Notes: a model not told the origin generated them from the sequence alone. 30,159 nt of DNA from Collinsella sp. (GCA_019419645.1 DXZN01000018.1:1-30159); one strand, 5' to 3'; counted from the first letter of the stretch, positions 1 through 6,825 are shown. Translations and numbers: made by a program.

Positions 1-2004
1 GCGCCCGATGTGGACCTTGAGGTCTTTAGCCATGGCGCCATCTGCTTTTGCTACTCTGGCCTGTGTCTGCTTTCGAGCTTTGCCATGGCGGGACGATCGG
101 CCAACCGTGGCATGTGCGCCCAGCCCTGCCGCTTGCCCTACGAGCTGATCGACGAGAACGGTCGCTCGCTCTCCCCTGCCGGTCGCGAGCGCGCGCTGTG
201 CCCGCGTGACACCAACACTTCACAACTTGTTCGCCGCCTGTATGACGCCGGCGCCGCGTCGCTCAAGCTCGAGGGCCGCATGAAGGCGCCCGATTACGTG
301 TATTCCATCGTCGACGTGTATCGTCATCAGATTGATGACATGCTGGCCGGAACCACCGTTGCCAAGGACGAGAAAGCCGCCCGCCAGCGCCAGCTCAAGC
401 GCTGCTTTAACCGCGACTTTACGCACGCCTATCAGGACGGCACCTCGGGCGACGAGATGATGAGCTATGAGCGTTCCAACAACCGCGGCCAGATCGTGGG
501 CACGGTGCTGGGCAGCCGCCCGGCCAACCGAGATGTGCGCGGCCTCAAGCCCGACGACCGCCGTCGCCGCGCCGCCATCGCCCGCATTGAGCTGTTTGAG
601 CCCGTGGAAAAGGGCGACCTGCTGGAGCTTCGCCACGATGATGAGTTCGATCAGTTCCTAACCACTATCGCTGCCGATGATGCCGCCGTCGGTGACATCA
701 TCGAGTGCCGCGTGCCCCGCAGCATGCCCGAGGGCTGCCGCGTGCGCGTCATCCGCAGCCAGCGCGCCATCGACGCCGCCGGCGCCGCGCTCAAGCGCGA
801 CGTGCTTCGCCGCCGCGCCGTTGATGTAACCGTTGTGGCGCATCTGGGCGAACCGTTTACCGTGACGCTCACCTGCTGCGACGCCCCATCGCTTACGGCC
901 ACGGCCACGGGCTTTACCGTCGAGGCCGCCAAGACCCGCGCGGTCGAGGCGTCCGATTTGGTAGAGCATGTGGGTCGCATGGGCTCCTCGCCCTTTGAGG
1001 CAGCGAGCTTTGACGTTTCGCTCGACGCCGGCTGCGGTATGGGCTTCTCCGCCGTGCACAAGGTGCGCGCCGCCGCCTGCAAGGCATTGGAGGAGGCCAT
1101 TCTGGCGCCGTACGAGGAGCGCGCGAAAACGCTCGAGTTGCCGGTGATTGTAACCAGTGATTCCCGCCCCGCGCCCGCGCACTACCGCGACGAGCCGCAG
1201 ATCTGCGCCACCGTCACCACGCTCGAGGCTGCCGAGGCAGCCCGCGCGGAGGGCGCAACGCGCATCTACATGACCACCGACGTACTCGACGCGGCCGGGC
1301 TCTCCCCCACCGACGCATTTGAGCAGGGTATCGTGCCCGTACTCGACGAGGTCTGCCGCGCCGTTGACCACGTCCGCGTTGACCCGTGGGTTGTTGCCGG
1401 TGCCACGGTCGCTATTGGCAACATCTCTGAGCTTGCCCTGGCCGCCCAGGTTGGCGCCACGGCCGAGATTCGCTCTTGCCTGCCGGTTCATAACACGCCC
1501 TGCATGGAAGCGCTTGCCGAGCGCGGAGCCGGTGCGTTTTGGCTCTCGCCCGAGATCACGCTCGACGAGATTGTCTCGCTCGGCGCCGCCGCGCCCGCGG
1601 CGCTGGGCATCACCGTCTTTGGCCGCCCGCGCGTCATGACAAGCGAGCATTGCATTCTGCAGGTTGCCAACGGCTGCATCCACGATTGCGCCAACTGCCG
1701 CCTGCGTGCCCGCAAGCTCTCGCTCAAGAATATCGACGGCAAGGTCATGCCCGTGCGCACCGACATCCATGGCCGCTCTCGCTTGTACGACGCCTACCCC
1801 ATCGACCTCACACCGCAGGTACCACAGCTGCTCGACGCCGGCGTGCGCCGTCTTATGGTGGACGGCACGCTGCTCGAGACGGATGAGGTGGGCCGCGCCG
1901 TCGCACGCGTCCGCCGCGCCGTCGAGGCCGCACAGGCCGGCCGTAAGCCCGCCGCCCGCCTGCGCGGGGCGACCTCGGGCTGCATGTTTGTGGGAATTAG
2001 CTAA
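1..2004 (+). CDS. U32 family peptidase-like protein (RlhA/TrhP type), 5' end cut by the window
   Basis: The reading frame is open from base 1, so the GTG at 10 is probably internal and the true start lies to the left. Residues 4-22, counted from that GTG, match the U32 signature: E-x-F-x-x-G-A-x-C, then further cysteines and a run ending in serine. A large middle region fits the DUF3656 'collagenase' domain. A second U32-like half follows, with a cysteine cluster (about residues 556, 560 and 563) that could bind an iron-sulfur cluster. Members of this long form are now linked to hydroxylation of 23S rRNA (RlhA) or tRNA (TrhP) rather than to proteolysis; which applies here is inference. The next gene, 15 bp downstream, also modifies RNA, so an RNA-modification pair is plausible. 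Confidence 0.85.
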   Translation, partial: APDVDLEVFSHGAICFCYSGLCLLSSFAMAGRSANRGMCAQPCRLPYELIDENGRSLSPAGRERALCPRDTNTSQLVRRLYDAGAASLKLEGRMKAPDYVYSIVDVYRHQIDDMLAGTTVAKDEKAARQRQLKRCFNRDFTHAYQDGTSGDEMMSYERSNNRGQIVGTVLGSRPANRDVRGLKPDDRRRRAAIARIELFEPVEKGDLLELRHDDEFDQFLTTIAADDAAVGDIIECRVPRSMPEGCRVRVIRSQRAIDAAGAALKRDVLRRRAVDVTVVAHLGEPFTVTLTCCDAPSLTATATGFTVEAAKTRAVEASDLVEHVGRMGSSPFEAASFDVSLDAGCGMGFSAVHKVRAAACKALEEAILAPYEERAKTLELPVIVTSDSRPAPAHYRDEPQICATVTTLEAAEAARAEGATRIYMTTDVLDAAGLSPTDAFEQGIVPVLDEVCRAVDHVRVDPWVVAGATVAIGNISELALAAQVGATAEIRSCLPVHNTPCMEALAERGAGAFWLSPEITLDEIVSLGAAAPAALGITVFGRPRVMTSEHCILQVANGCIHDCANCRLRARKLSLKNIDGKVMPVRTDIHGRSRLYDAYPIDLTPQVPQLLDAGVRRLMVDGTLLETDEVGRAVARVRRAVEAAQAGRKPAARLRGATSGCMFVGIS

Positions 2005-2019
2005 CCGAAAGGCTTACAC

Positions 2020-2679
2020 GTGAACGAAGAACCTCAAGTCCTCTACTGCGACGCCTGGCTCATGGCCATCGACAAGCCCGCCGGCATGATCGTCCACGGC
2101 GACGGCACCGGCGAGCGCACGCTCACCGACTACGCCAGCGACCTGCTGCTGGCGATGGGCGACGGCTTTGCCGCGACCGACATGCAGCCGCTCAACCGCT
2201 TGGACCGTGACACCACCGGCGTGGTGCTGTTCTCACTCGACAAGCAGACGCAGCCCGCCTTTGACCAGATGATCATCGACCACGCGTTCGAAAAGCACTA
2301 CCTGGCGCTCGCCGAGGGCAAGATCGACTGGAACGAAAAGCTCATCGACAAGCCCATCGCCCGCGACCGCCACGATAGCCGCAAGATGCGCGTCGGCGCC
2401 AGCGGCAAGCCGTCTCAAACGCGCGTGAAGGTGCTCAAGCGTCTTAAGAGCCGTCGTGGCCTGCCCACGCGCTCGTATATCGATGTCGAGTTGCTCACCG
2501 GCCGCAAGCACCAGATCCGCGTACATCTGGCCAGCGAGCGCCATCCCCTGGTGGGCGATGACCTGTACGGAACGCCGCGTCCCTGCGGCCTCATGCTCCA
2601 TGCCTACAGCGTGTCCTTTACGCATCCCGTAACCGGCGAGCACATCCACATCGAAGCCCCCTGCCCCTGGGAGCCCTAA
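2020..2679 (+). CDS. RluA-family 23S rRNA/tRNA pseudouridine synthase, short form without S4 domain
   Basis: The 219-residue product converts specific uridines in RNA to pseudouridine. The family motif II, R-L-D-x-D-T-T-G, lies at residues 60-67 and places the catalytic aspartate at Asp62. A later T-G-R-K-H-Q-I-R-V-H-L block is the usual RluA/RsuA motif near the active-site wall. There is no N-terminal S4 domain, and the catalytic domain starts almost at once (Y-C-D-A-W-L-M-A-I-D-K-P), as in RluA and TruC-like enzymes. The start is GTG, with a GAAAGG ribosome-binding site about 8 bases upstream. It sits 15 bp behind the U32 gene and is probably co-transcribed with it. The stop codon touches a GGGGACAG hairpin. 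The target uridine cannot be told from the sequence. Confidence 0.9.
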   Translation: MNEEPQVLYCDAWLMAIDKPAGMIVHGDGTGERTLTDYASDLLLAMGDGFAATDMQPLNRLDRDTTGVVLFSLDKQTQPAFDQMIIDHAFEKHYLALAEGKIDWNEKLIDKPIARDRHDSRKMRVGASGKPSQTRVKVLKRLKSRRGLPTRSYIDVELLTGRKHQIRVHLASERHPLVGDDLYGTPRPCGLMLHAYSVSFTHPVTGEHIHIEAPCPWEP

Positions 2680-2718
2680 ACCACCACAATGGGGACAGGC
2701 ACCTTTGTGGTGGTTTTG
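2679..2718. repeat. REP-like hairpin, copy A (CCACCACAA stem)
   Basis: Arms AAACCACCACAA (2678-2689) and TTGTGGTGGTTT (2705-2716) are exact complements around a 15-base loop that carries GGGGACAGGCACC. The 40 bases 2679-2718 recur identically at 3048-3087. The hairpin starts inside the stop codon of the pseudouridine synthase and ends in a short T run, so it may also stop transcription. Confidence 0.85.
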
Positions 2719-2747
2719 CCGCGATGGCTCTGCCGGATTCCCAAACA

Positions 2748-2802
2748 TCTCGATCTGTAACAGCTAAAGCCCATTTTGCGGTCTATCTGTTACAGATCGA
2801 GA
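2748..2802. repeat. Long hairpin 1 of 3 (TGTAACA family)
   Basis: Perfect 16-bp arms TCTCGATCTGTAACAG (2748-2763) and CTGTTACAGATCGAGA (2787-2802) enclose a 23-base loop. It is the first of three related hairpins spaced about 80 bp apart in an otherwise empty intergenic region. Confidence 0.85.
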
Positions 2803-2827
2803 CATTCGAATCCCCTCAAGGGAATAA

Positions 2828-2882
2828 TCTCAATCTGTAACAGTAACTCGGCAAAATCAGTCCCAGATGTTACAGATTGAGA
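2828..2882. repeat. Long hairpin 2 of 3 (TGTAACA family)
   Basis: Perfect 15-bp arms TCTCAATCTGTAACA (2828-2842) and TGTTACAGATTGAGA (2868-2882). Compared with hairpin 1, the G-C pair in CGATC/GATCG is A-T here on both sides, a compensatory change that keeps the stem. The loop (25 bases) resembles the reverse complement of the hairpin 1 loop around GCAAAAT. Confidence 0.85.
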
Positions 2883-2908
2883 CAAAGGGACGGCGCGGTT
2901 CGTAAGTA

Positions 2909-2963
2909 TCTCGATCTGTAACACCTAGCCCACTTTTAACGGTCCAGTTGTTACAGACTTAGA
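2909..2963. repeat. Long hairpin 3 of 3 (TGTAACA family)
   Basis: Left arm TCTCGATCTGTAACA (2909-2923); right arm TGTTACAGACTTAGA (2949-2963), imperfect in the outer half. The loop shares TAGCCCA, TTTT and GGTC with hairpin 1 in the same order, so hairpins 1 and 3 appear to have the same orientation. Confidence 0.8.
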
Positions 2964-2980
2964 CAAACCGGCAGACAACG

Positions 2981-3019
2981 AAAGCGGCGACGCCCGTGAT
3001 GGACGTTGCCGCTTTTCTA
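2981..3019 (+). terminator. Rho-independent terminator downstream of the pseudouridine synthase gene
   Basis: AAAGCGGCGACG (2981-2992) pairs with CGTTGCCGCTTT (3004-3015), with one G-U pair and an 11-base loop. TTTTCTATT follows on the plus strand. It would end the U32-pseudouridine synthase transcript after reading through the three hairpins. Confidence 0.75.
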
Positions 3020-3047
3020 TTGAGAAAACTACTCGGTTTTCGTTACT

Positions 3048-3087
3048 AACCACCACAATGGGGACAGGCACCTTTGTGGTGGTTTTG
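3048..3087. repeat. REP-like hairpin, copy B, identical to 2679-2718
   Basis: The same 40 bases as copy A, in the same orientation. The two copies bracket the triple-hairpin block and the terminator. It lies about 20 bp past the stop of the convergent DeoR-type gene. Confidence 0.85.
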
Positions 3088-3108
3088 GCCTTAGCCCGTC
3101 CCTTGCTG

Positions 3109-3855
3109 TTAGACCGTGATGACGTTGTCCATTGCCCGGTACTTGGCAGGGACATCGCCTGCGGTAATAATCGTTGCGTCACGGAAGTCCGCGAACTTGA
3201 CGGGCGCCACCATGCCAAATTTACTGGCGTCCGAGATTACGAAGCGCTTGGCCGTATGGCGCATCGAGATACGCTTTACTTGCGCCTCCTCGATATCGGG
3301 CGCCGCGAAGCCCTGCTCGGCGGCAATGCCGTTAGAGCCCCAAAAGCCACAGTTGAAGTTGTAGCGGTCTAAGGTTGCCAAGGCATCGGGGCCAACGAGC
3401 GCCTCGGTCTCGGGTTTGAGCTCGCCACCCAGCACCACGGTACGCATGCCGCGCAAAGCAAGGCGTTGAGCATGGAGCACGGAATCGGTCACATAGGTGA
3501 CATCTTCAAGGTGTGGAAGATGCTCGATGAGCCTGAGCGTCGTCGAACCCGAGTCGATGTATACAAAGCTCTCGGGCTCCACAAGTGCCGCCGCACGGGC
3601 GCAGATACGCTCCTTGTCGTCGTTATGGAGGTCGCTGCGCTCATTAAGCGTTAGGTCGCGCGTCACGTGCGCGCGCTCCAGACTTGTCGCGCCTCCGTGC
3701 ACCTTGGCGATACGGTGTGCTCGGTCGAGCGTCTGCAGGTCGCGCCGAATGGTAGACGCCGTCACGCCCAGGGCTTCGGCAAGCTCCGGCACGGTAACCG
3801 AGCCGGTCTGCTGAACCATCGACACGATCGCGTTGAGCCTATCTTCCGCTAGCAT
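3109..3855 (-). CDS. DeoR/GlpR-family transcriptional regulator of sugar metabolism
   Basis: The 248-residue product has the standard DeoR architecture. An N-terminal winged helix-turn-helix (about residues 6-57) includes the recognition helix T-A-S-T-I-R-R-D-L, typical of the family. A DeoRC phosphosugar-sensing domain carries the D-S-G-S-T-T loop near residue 100 that binds phosphate in related proteins. It normally represses sugar genes until a phosphorylated intermediate binds. The start is well supported: AGGAGG lies within the 3' end of the upstream oxidoreductase gene, and only 3 bp separate that gene's stop from this ATG. The two genes therefore form one operon, and the regulator probably controls its neighbour and itself. 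The effector cannot be named from sequence. Confidence 0.92.
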   Translation of the reverse strand: MLAEDRLNAIVSMVQQTGSVTVPELAEALGVTASTIRRDLQTLDRAHRIAKVHGGATSLERAHVTRDLTLNERSDLHNDDKERICARAAALVEPESFVYIDSGSTTLRLIEHLPHLEDVTYVTDSVLHAQRLALRGMRTVVLGGELKPETEALVGPDALATLDRYNFNCGFWGSNGIAAEQGFAAPDIEEAQVKRISMRHTAKRFVISDASKFGMVAPVKFADFRDATIITAGDVPAKYRAMDNVITV

Positions 3856-3858
3856 CGC

Positions 3859-4938
3859 TTACTCCTCCTCGGGGTACACGACTCCCCAGTCGGCGCGCAG
3901 CTTGGTCATCAGCTCCATAACATCAGAAGCATAGCCCAGAAGCTCACGCTTAGAGTCGTCGCCGGCAACGGCCTTCTCAAGATCGGCCATCTCATAGCAA
4001 AGGGCGTAAGCCTCGGTGCCGGCGTGGACCTCCTCGCGGTGGCCGTCCGCAGTCCACACGATGGTCGCGTGATCGGCGCGCGGATACTCGTTGACCTCGA
4101 TATAGCACTTATCGAAGCTAATAATCGAGCGCTTGGGTTGCTTGGAGTGGAGCGTGAGGCTCACAACACCCAGCTGCTGCTCGGCATTACGGCAGACGAT
4201 GCCGCCCGCAACGTCAACACCGGTCTCACAGGTGTTGCCCAACGAAACGACCTCAATGGGCTGGCTTGCCATAAAGAGACGCATGACGGACAGGGCATAC
4301 ACGCCAATGTCGAGCATGGCACCGCCAGCAAGGTTGCGGTTGTAGAAGCGATTGGTCAGATCGCCGTACTCCTTGTAGCTACCAAAGTTGAGCTGGGCGA
4401 GGTTCATGCGACCAAACTCGCCGGCATCCATGCGACGGCGCAGCTCTTGATACAAGGGCATATGAAGCACCGTGGTGGCGTCCATGAGGACGACGTTGTG
4501 CTCATCGGCGATGGCACGCGCCTCGTCGAGCTCAGCGGAATTGAGGGTAATGGCTTTCTCGCAGAGCACGTGCTTGCCGGCGGCCAGCGCGTCACGCAGA
4601 TAGGTGATATGCGTGTTGTGCGGCGTGGTGATATAGACGGCGTCGATGCCCGGATCGGCGTAGAGGTCCTCAACCGATTCATAGACCTTCTCGATGCCAT
4701 ACTGCTCAGCAAAAGCCTGAGCCTTGGACAGCGTACGGTTGGCGACGCCCGCAAGCTTGCGGCCGGCAAGAGCGAGAGACTGGGCCATCTGGTTGGCGAT
4801 AACGCCGCACCCGATCACAGCCCAACGAAGCTCGGGAGCCGTAAAGATATCATCGGGGAATGGCTTGTCCTGGACCGAAGCGAACGCTGCTTTTGCGGCT
4901 GCCGCGGAGTCGAGTGGAGCCTGCTTGGAATCTACCAT
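3859..4938 (-). CDS. Gfo/Idh/MocA-family NAD(P)-dependent oxidoreductase
   Basis: The product of about 359 residues has an N-terminal Rossmann fold with the dinucleotide loop W-A-V-I-G-C-G-V-I-A near residues 38-47, followed by the family's C-terminal beta-sheet substrate domain. The E-K-P motif of the family appears as C-E-K-A-I, and the later G-G-A-M-L-D-I-G-V-Y-A segment is also typical. The family oxidises or reduces sugars, inositols, or the trans-dihydrodiols acted on by closely related dehydrogenases. The ATG at 4938 is chosen because AGGAGG precedes it by 5 bases; the frame stays open 19 codons further upstream without a ribosome-binding site. It is first in an operon with the DeoR-type gene, which suggests a sugar or sugar-acid substrate. 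The exact substrate is unknown. Confidence 0.9.
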   Translation of the reverse strand: MVDSKQAPLDSAAAAKAAFASVQDKPFPDDIFTAPELRWAVIGCGVIANQMAQSLALAGRKLAGVANRTLSKAQAFAEQYGIEKVYESVEDLYADPGIDAVYITTPHNTHITYLRDALAAGKHVLCEKAITLNSAELDEARAIADEHNVVLMDATTVLHMPLYQELRRRMDAGEFGRMNLAQLNFGSYKEYGDLTNRFYNRNLAGGAMLDIGVYALSVMRLFMASQPIEVVSLGNTCETGVDVAGGIVCRNAEQQLGVVSLTLHSKQPKRSIISFDKCYIEVNEYPRADHATIVWTADGHREEVHAGTEAYALCYEMADLEKAVAGDDSKRELLGYASDVMELMTKLRADWGVVYPEEE

Positions 4939-4988
4939 ATGTGCCTCCTGTGTCATAGAACGTCTTGCATTTCGGATAGCTCTATATT

Positions 4989-5022
4989 CGCACAAACACG
5001 CGCGTCTGTGCGTGTTTGTGCG
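4989..5022. promoter_or_regulatory. Operator-like palindrome upstream of the oxidoreductase-DeoR operon
   Basis: Perfect 13-bp arms CGCACAAACACGC (4989-5001) and GCGTGTTTGTGCG (5010-5022) with an 8-base spacer, about 50 bp before the oxidoreductase start. Further ACGCA and CGCACAAA words occur between 5070 and 5115. Direct and inverted repeats of this kind suit autoregulation by the DeoR-type protein, but the assignment is inference. Confidence 0.5.
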
Positions 5023-5148
5023 TATCTCACCGCTAAACGGTCATTTTTGTCCCGTAAACGGCGCATCTATACGCATATTCACGCAATCCCACGCACGCAA
5101 ATACGCACAAATGCGAACCGGTCATTGCTCAGAGACAGGGGCTTATGC

Positions 5149-5276
5149 TTAGAACTCAAAAGACAGGATGATCCGCTTCGCCTCGTCGCTCATGGCGCGC
5201 TGCAGCTCTAAGGACCGTCCCAAACTGCCGACAGAAAAGGAACGTTCCAAACTGCAGACAGAAAAAGAACGTCCCC
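5149..5276 (-). other. Tandem 27-bp repeat and a possible C-terminal gene remnant
   Basis: Two 27-bp units, 5211-5237 and 5238-5264, differ at only a few positions, and a partial third unit starts at 5265. Each holds a GGACCGTCC/GGAACGTTCC-like palindrome. Read on the minus strand, the units stay in one frame and run into a stretch ending I-I-L-S-F-E-F and a TAA at 5149-5151. This could be the tail of a decayed gene. No start or domain is visible, and I do not recognise it. Confidence 0.4.
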
Positions 5277-5296
5277 AGGCGCCGGCATTTCAAGAG

Positions 5297-5325
5297 CACT
5301 CATTTAAGTCTGTCCCCAATGAGTG
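5297..5325. repeat. REP-like hairpin (CACTCATT stem)
   Basis: Arms CACTCATT (5297-5304) and AATGAGTG (5318-5325) pair perfectly. On the minus strand the loop reads GGGGACAGACTTA, sharing GGGGACAG with the hairpins at 2679 and 3048 although the stem sequence is unrelated. Confidence 0.7.
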
Positions 5326-5346
5326 GGAGTAATCAGAGACCCTTTG

Positions 5347-5380
5347 CGAGGGAGGCCGGACGTGGCCTTCCTCGTTTTTA
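5347..5380 (+). terminator. Terminator hairpin inside the IS200-like left end
   Basis: CGAGGGAGGCC (5347-5357) pairs with GGCCTTCCTCG (5364-5374) with one G-U pair and is followed by TTTTTATT. In IS200 a terminator at this place blocks transcription coming from outside into tnpA. Confidence 0.7.
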
Positions 5381-5471
5381 TTCATGGACTTTAGTCCGTG
5401 CCGCGCGGCACGCGCGGCATAGAAAGCCACCCGCTCAGCGGGTGGAGGCCAATTTCCGCTACGCGACAAAA

Positions 5472-5522
5472 ACCTTCCCCCTAGCATGAGGATTGTTCAG
5501 GTCATCATACTAGGGGGAAGGT
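5472..5522 (+). promoter_or_regulatory. Stem-loop hiding the tnpA ribosome-binding site
   Basis: Arms ACCTTCCCCCTAG (5472-5484) and CTAGGGGGAAGGT (5510-5522) are exact complements. The right arm contains the AGGGGGAAGG Shine-Dalgarno stretch just before the tnpA start, so translation would be held off while the stem is closed, as described for IS200. Confidence 0.65.
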
Positions 5523-5529
5523 GATTGCT

Positions 5530-5587
5530 GTGGCCCAGAAAGCCAACAGCCTCGCGTACACGAAATGGCTGTGCAAGTACCGCATCG
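5530..5587 (+). pseudogene. tnpA: tnpA stub, IS200-type Y1 transposase N-terminus
   Basis: The reading frame from the GTG at 5530 begins with A-Q-K-A-N-S-L-A-Y-T-K-W-L-C-K-Y-R-I, which matches the start of IS200-type TnpA proteins (N-S-L-x-x-T-K-W-x-C-K-Y-H-I). The match stops near base 5587, before the H-x-H and tyrosine catalytic motifs. Only about 19 of roughly 150 codons remain, so it is non-functional. Confidence 0.6.
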
Positions 5588-5807
5588 CACCGAGGTCAAG
5601 CTCATCGCCGCCATCGTCGAGAAGCACCCCAAGGTGCGCTTTGCCGCGAGCCGCACCTCGGCCCACGCCGACCTCTACGACCGCATGGAGCAGGCCCTGT
5701 GCGAGCGCGTGGCCAACGCGGTGGAGGTCGTCCGCTCCGACATCAGCCCCGCGCTTCTTGTCCACACCGGTCCAAACCTCGTGGGTGTGGCGGACCAGGG
5801 ACTCTAG
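5588..5807 (+). pseudogene. 3' fragment of a DegV-family (fatty-acid binding) gene
   Basis: Right after the tnpA stub, about 70 codons in another frame end in H-T-G-P-N-L-V-G-V-A and a TAG at 5805-5807. The H-T-G-P motif close to the C-terminus is characteristic of DegV proteins, where it helps hold the bound fatty acid. There is no start codon with a ribosome-binding site and the N-terminal two thirds are missing. The fragment was presumably left by an IS-associated deletion. The DegV assignment rests on this short motif and the general fit. Confidence 0.5.
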
Positions 5808-5841
5808 CGGAGGCGGGGCGTCCTGCCCCAAAAACAAATGC

Positions 5842-5891
5842 AAAAGACGAGCACTTCTTGCCGCTCAATTGGCAAGAAGCGCTCGTCTTTT
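5842..5891 (-). terminator. Strong terminator at the end of the PTS-GH172 operon
   Basis: AAAAGACGAGC-A-CTTCTTGCC (5842-5862) pairs with GGCAAGAAG-C-GCTCGTCTTTT (5871-5891), giving 20 bp with one mismatch and an 8-base loop. On the minus strand it lies about 30 bp past the ROK gene and runs into CTTTTGCATTTGTTTTT. The A/T flanks mean it could work in both directions. Confidence 0.88.
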
Positions 5892-5923
5892 CTTAACGCG
5901 TTGTATGGCGGAGAGAGCGCAAG

Positions 5924-6808
5924 TTACGCGAGCGCCCTTCTTGCCAGCTCGGCCGCGCCGAGGATTCCTTGGTCGCCGCCGCAGCCCGGGGCGCAGATGT
6001 AGCTCTCCATGTCCTTAAGCTCGGCGGTCTGGATGTAGCCACCCAGATATTCGAGGGTCTTCTTGCGGACGATGCCGTAGAGCTGCTCCTGGTGCATCAC
6101 GCCGCCGCCGAGGACGATGCGGCGAGGCGAGTACATGAGCACGAGGTTCGCGCACATCTGCCCCAGATAATCCCCCTCGAGCGCCCACACCTCATCGTTG
6201 TCCGCGAGCTCGGCCGCGGGCTTTCCCCAGCGCGCGGCGATGGCGGGGCCGGAGGCGAGCCCCTCGAGACAGCTCGCGTGGCTCGGGCAGACGCAGCGTC
6301 CCTCCTCGGTGGGACGGGTCCTTACCAGCATGTGACCGGCCTCGGGGTGCAGCATGCCGTGAAGGAGTCTGCCCGCGCACATGACGCCCGCGCCCACGCC
6401 GGTGCCGATGGTCACGTAGACGGCGTCCTCGAGCCCCTTGCAGCAGCCGAAGACCACTTCGCCGAGGCAGGCAACGTTCACGTCCGTGTCGTAGGCCACC
6501 GGAATCCCGAGGGCGTCGGCGAACGCGGCGCGAAGACCATGGCCTCGCCACGCGAGCTTGGGCGTCTGGAGGATGGAGCCGTAGCGCTCGTCGTTGGGGT
6601 CGACGCAGGTCGGGCCGAAGGCGCCGATGCCCAACGCGTCCACATCGCGGGCGGTGAACCACTCGATCATCTGCGGGACGGTCTTGGCGGGCGTAAGCGT
6701 CGGGGTCTCCATACGGTCGAGGACCTCGCCGTCGCCGGACACCACGGCACAGACCATCTTGGTCCCGCCGGCTTCGAGGGCGCCGAGCCTCATTTGCTTT
6801 TCGCTCAT
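5924..6808 (-). CDS. ROK-family sugar kinase, fructokinase-like
   Basis: The 294-residue product phosphorylates a hexose with ATP. Its start has the phosphate loop L-E-A-G-G-T-K (residues 11-17), with glutamate in place of aspartate as in the ScrK/YdhR fructokinase branch. The catalytic aspartate is likely Asp109 in D-T-D-V-N-V-A-C-L-G-E. An H-P-E-A-G-H block (154-159) and a C-P-S-H-A-S-C cluster (174-180) give the ROK zinc site, followed by C-L-E-G-L-A-S-G-P-A-I. AAGGAGG stands at normal spacing before the ATG. It is the last gene of the operon, after the GH172 glycosidase, so it probably phosphorylates fructose released by that enzyme. Mannose or another hexose remains possible. Confidence 0.85.
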   Translation of the reverse strand: MSEKQMRLGALEAGGTKMVCAVVSGDGEVLDRMETPTLTPAKTVPQMIEWFTARDVDALGIGAFGPTCVDPNDERYGSILQTPKLAWRGHGLRAAFADALGIPVAYDTDVNVACLGEVVFGCCKGLEDAVYVTIGTGVGAGVMCAGRLLHGMLHPEAGHMLVRTRPTEEGRCVCPSHASCLEGLASGPAIAARWGKPAAELADNDEVWALEGDYLGQMCANLVLMYSPRRIVLGGGVMHQEQLYGIVRKKTLEYLGGYIQTAELKDMESYICAPGCGGDQGILGAAELARRALA

Positions 6809-6825
6809 GTGATCCTCCTTACAAA

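Larger units (their letters stand above)
5341..5590 (+). mobile_element. Remnant of the left end of an IS200/IS605-family element
   Basis: The segment keeps the order of elements known for the 5' region of IS200: a terminator-like hairpin (5347-5380), short subterminal palindromes (GGACT/AGTCC near 5386-5397 and CCACCCGC/GCGGGTGG at 5427-5445), a long hairpin that includes the ribosome-binding site (5472-5522), and then the start of tnpA. Everything after about the first 19 codons of tnpA is gone and unrelated sequence follows. The outer boundary is uncertain. Confidence 0.65.

Noticed and set aside
658..1770. Long open frame on the minus strand (370 codons)
   Set aside because: It is antisense to the U32 gene; the protein is low-complexity and Gly/Arg-rich and matches no family, as expected for a GC-rich shadow.
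2679..2718. Calling all GGGAC hairpins plain terminators
   Set aside because: Only some have a T run, one overlaps a stop codon upstream of a co-directional gene, and the loop rather than the stem is conserved.
2748..2963. CRISPR array
   Set aside because: The repeating units are hairpins with related loops and uneven linkers, not direct repeats with unique spacers, and no cas genes are near.
4024..5211. Plus-strand open frame of 395 codons
   Set aside because: It lies opposite the oxidoreductase gene, which has clear Rossmann motifs and a ribosome-binding site.
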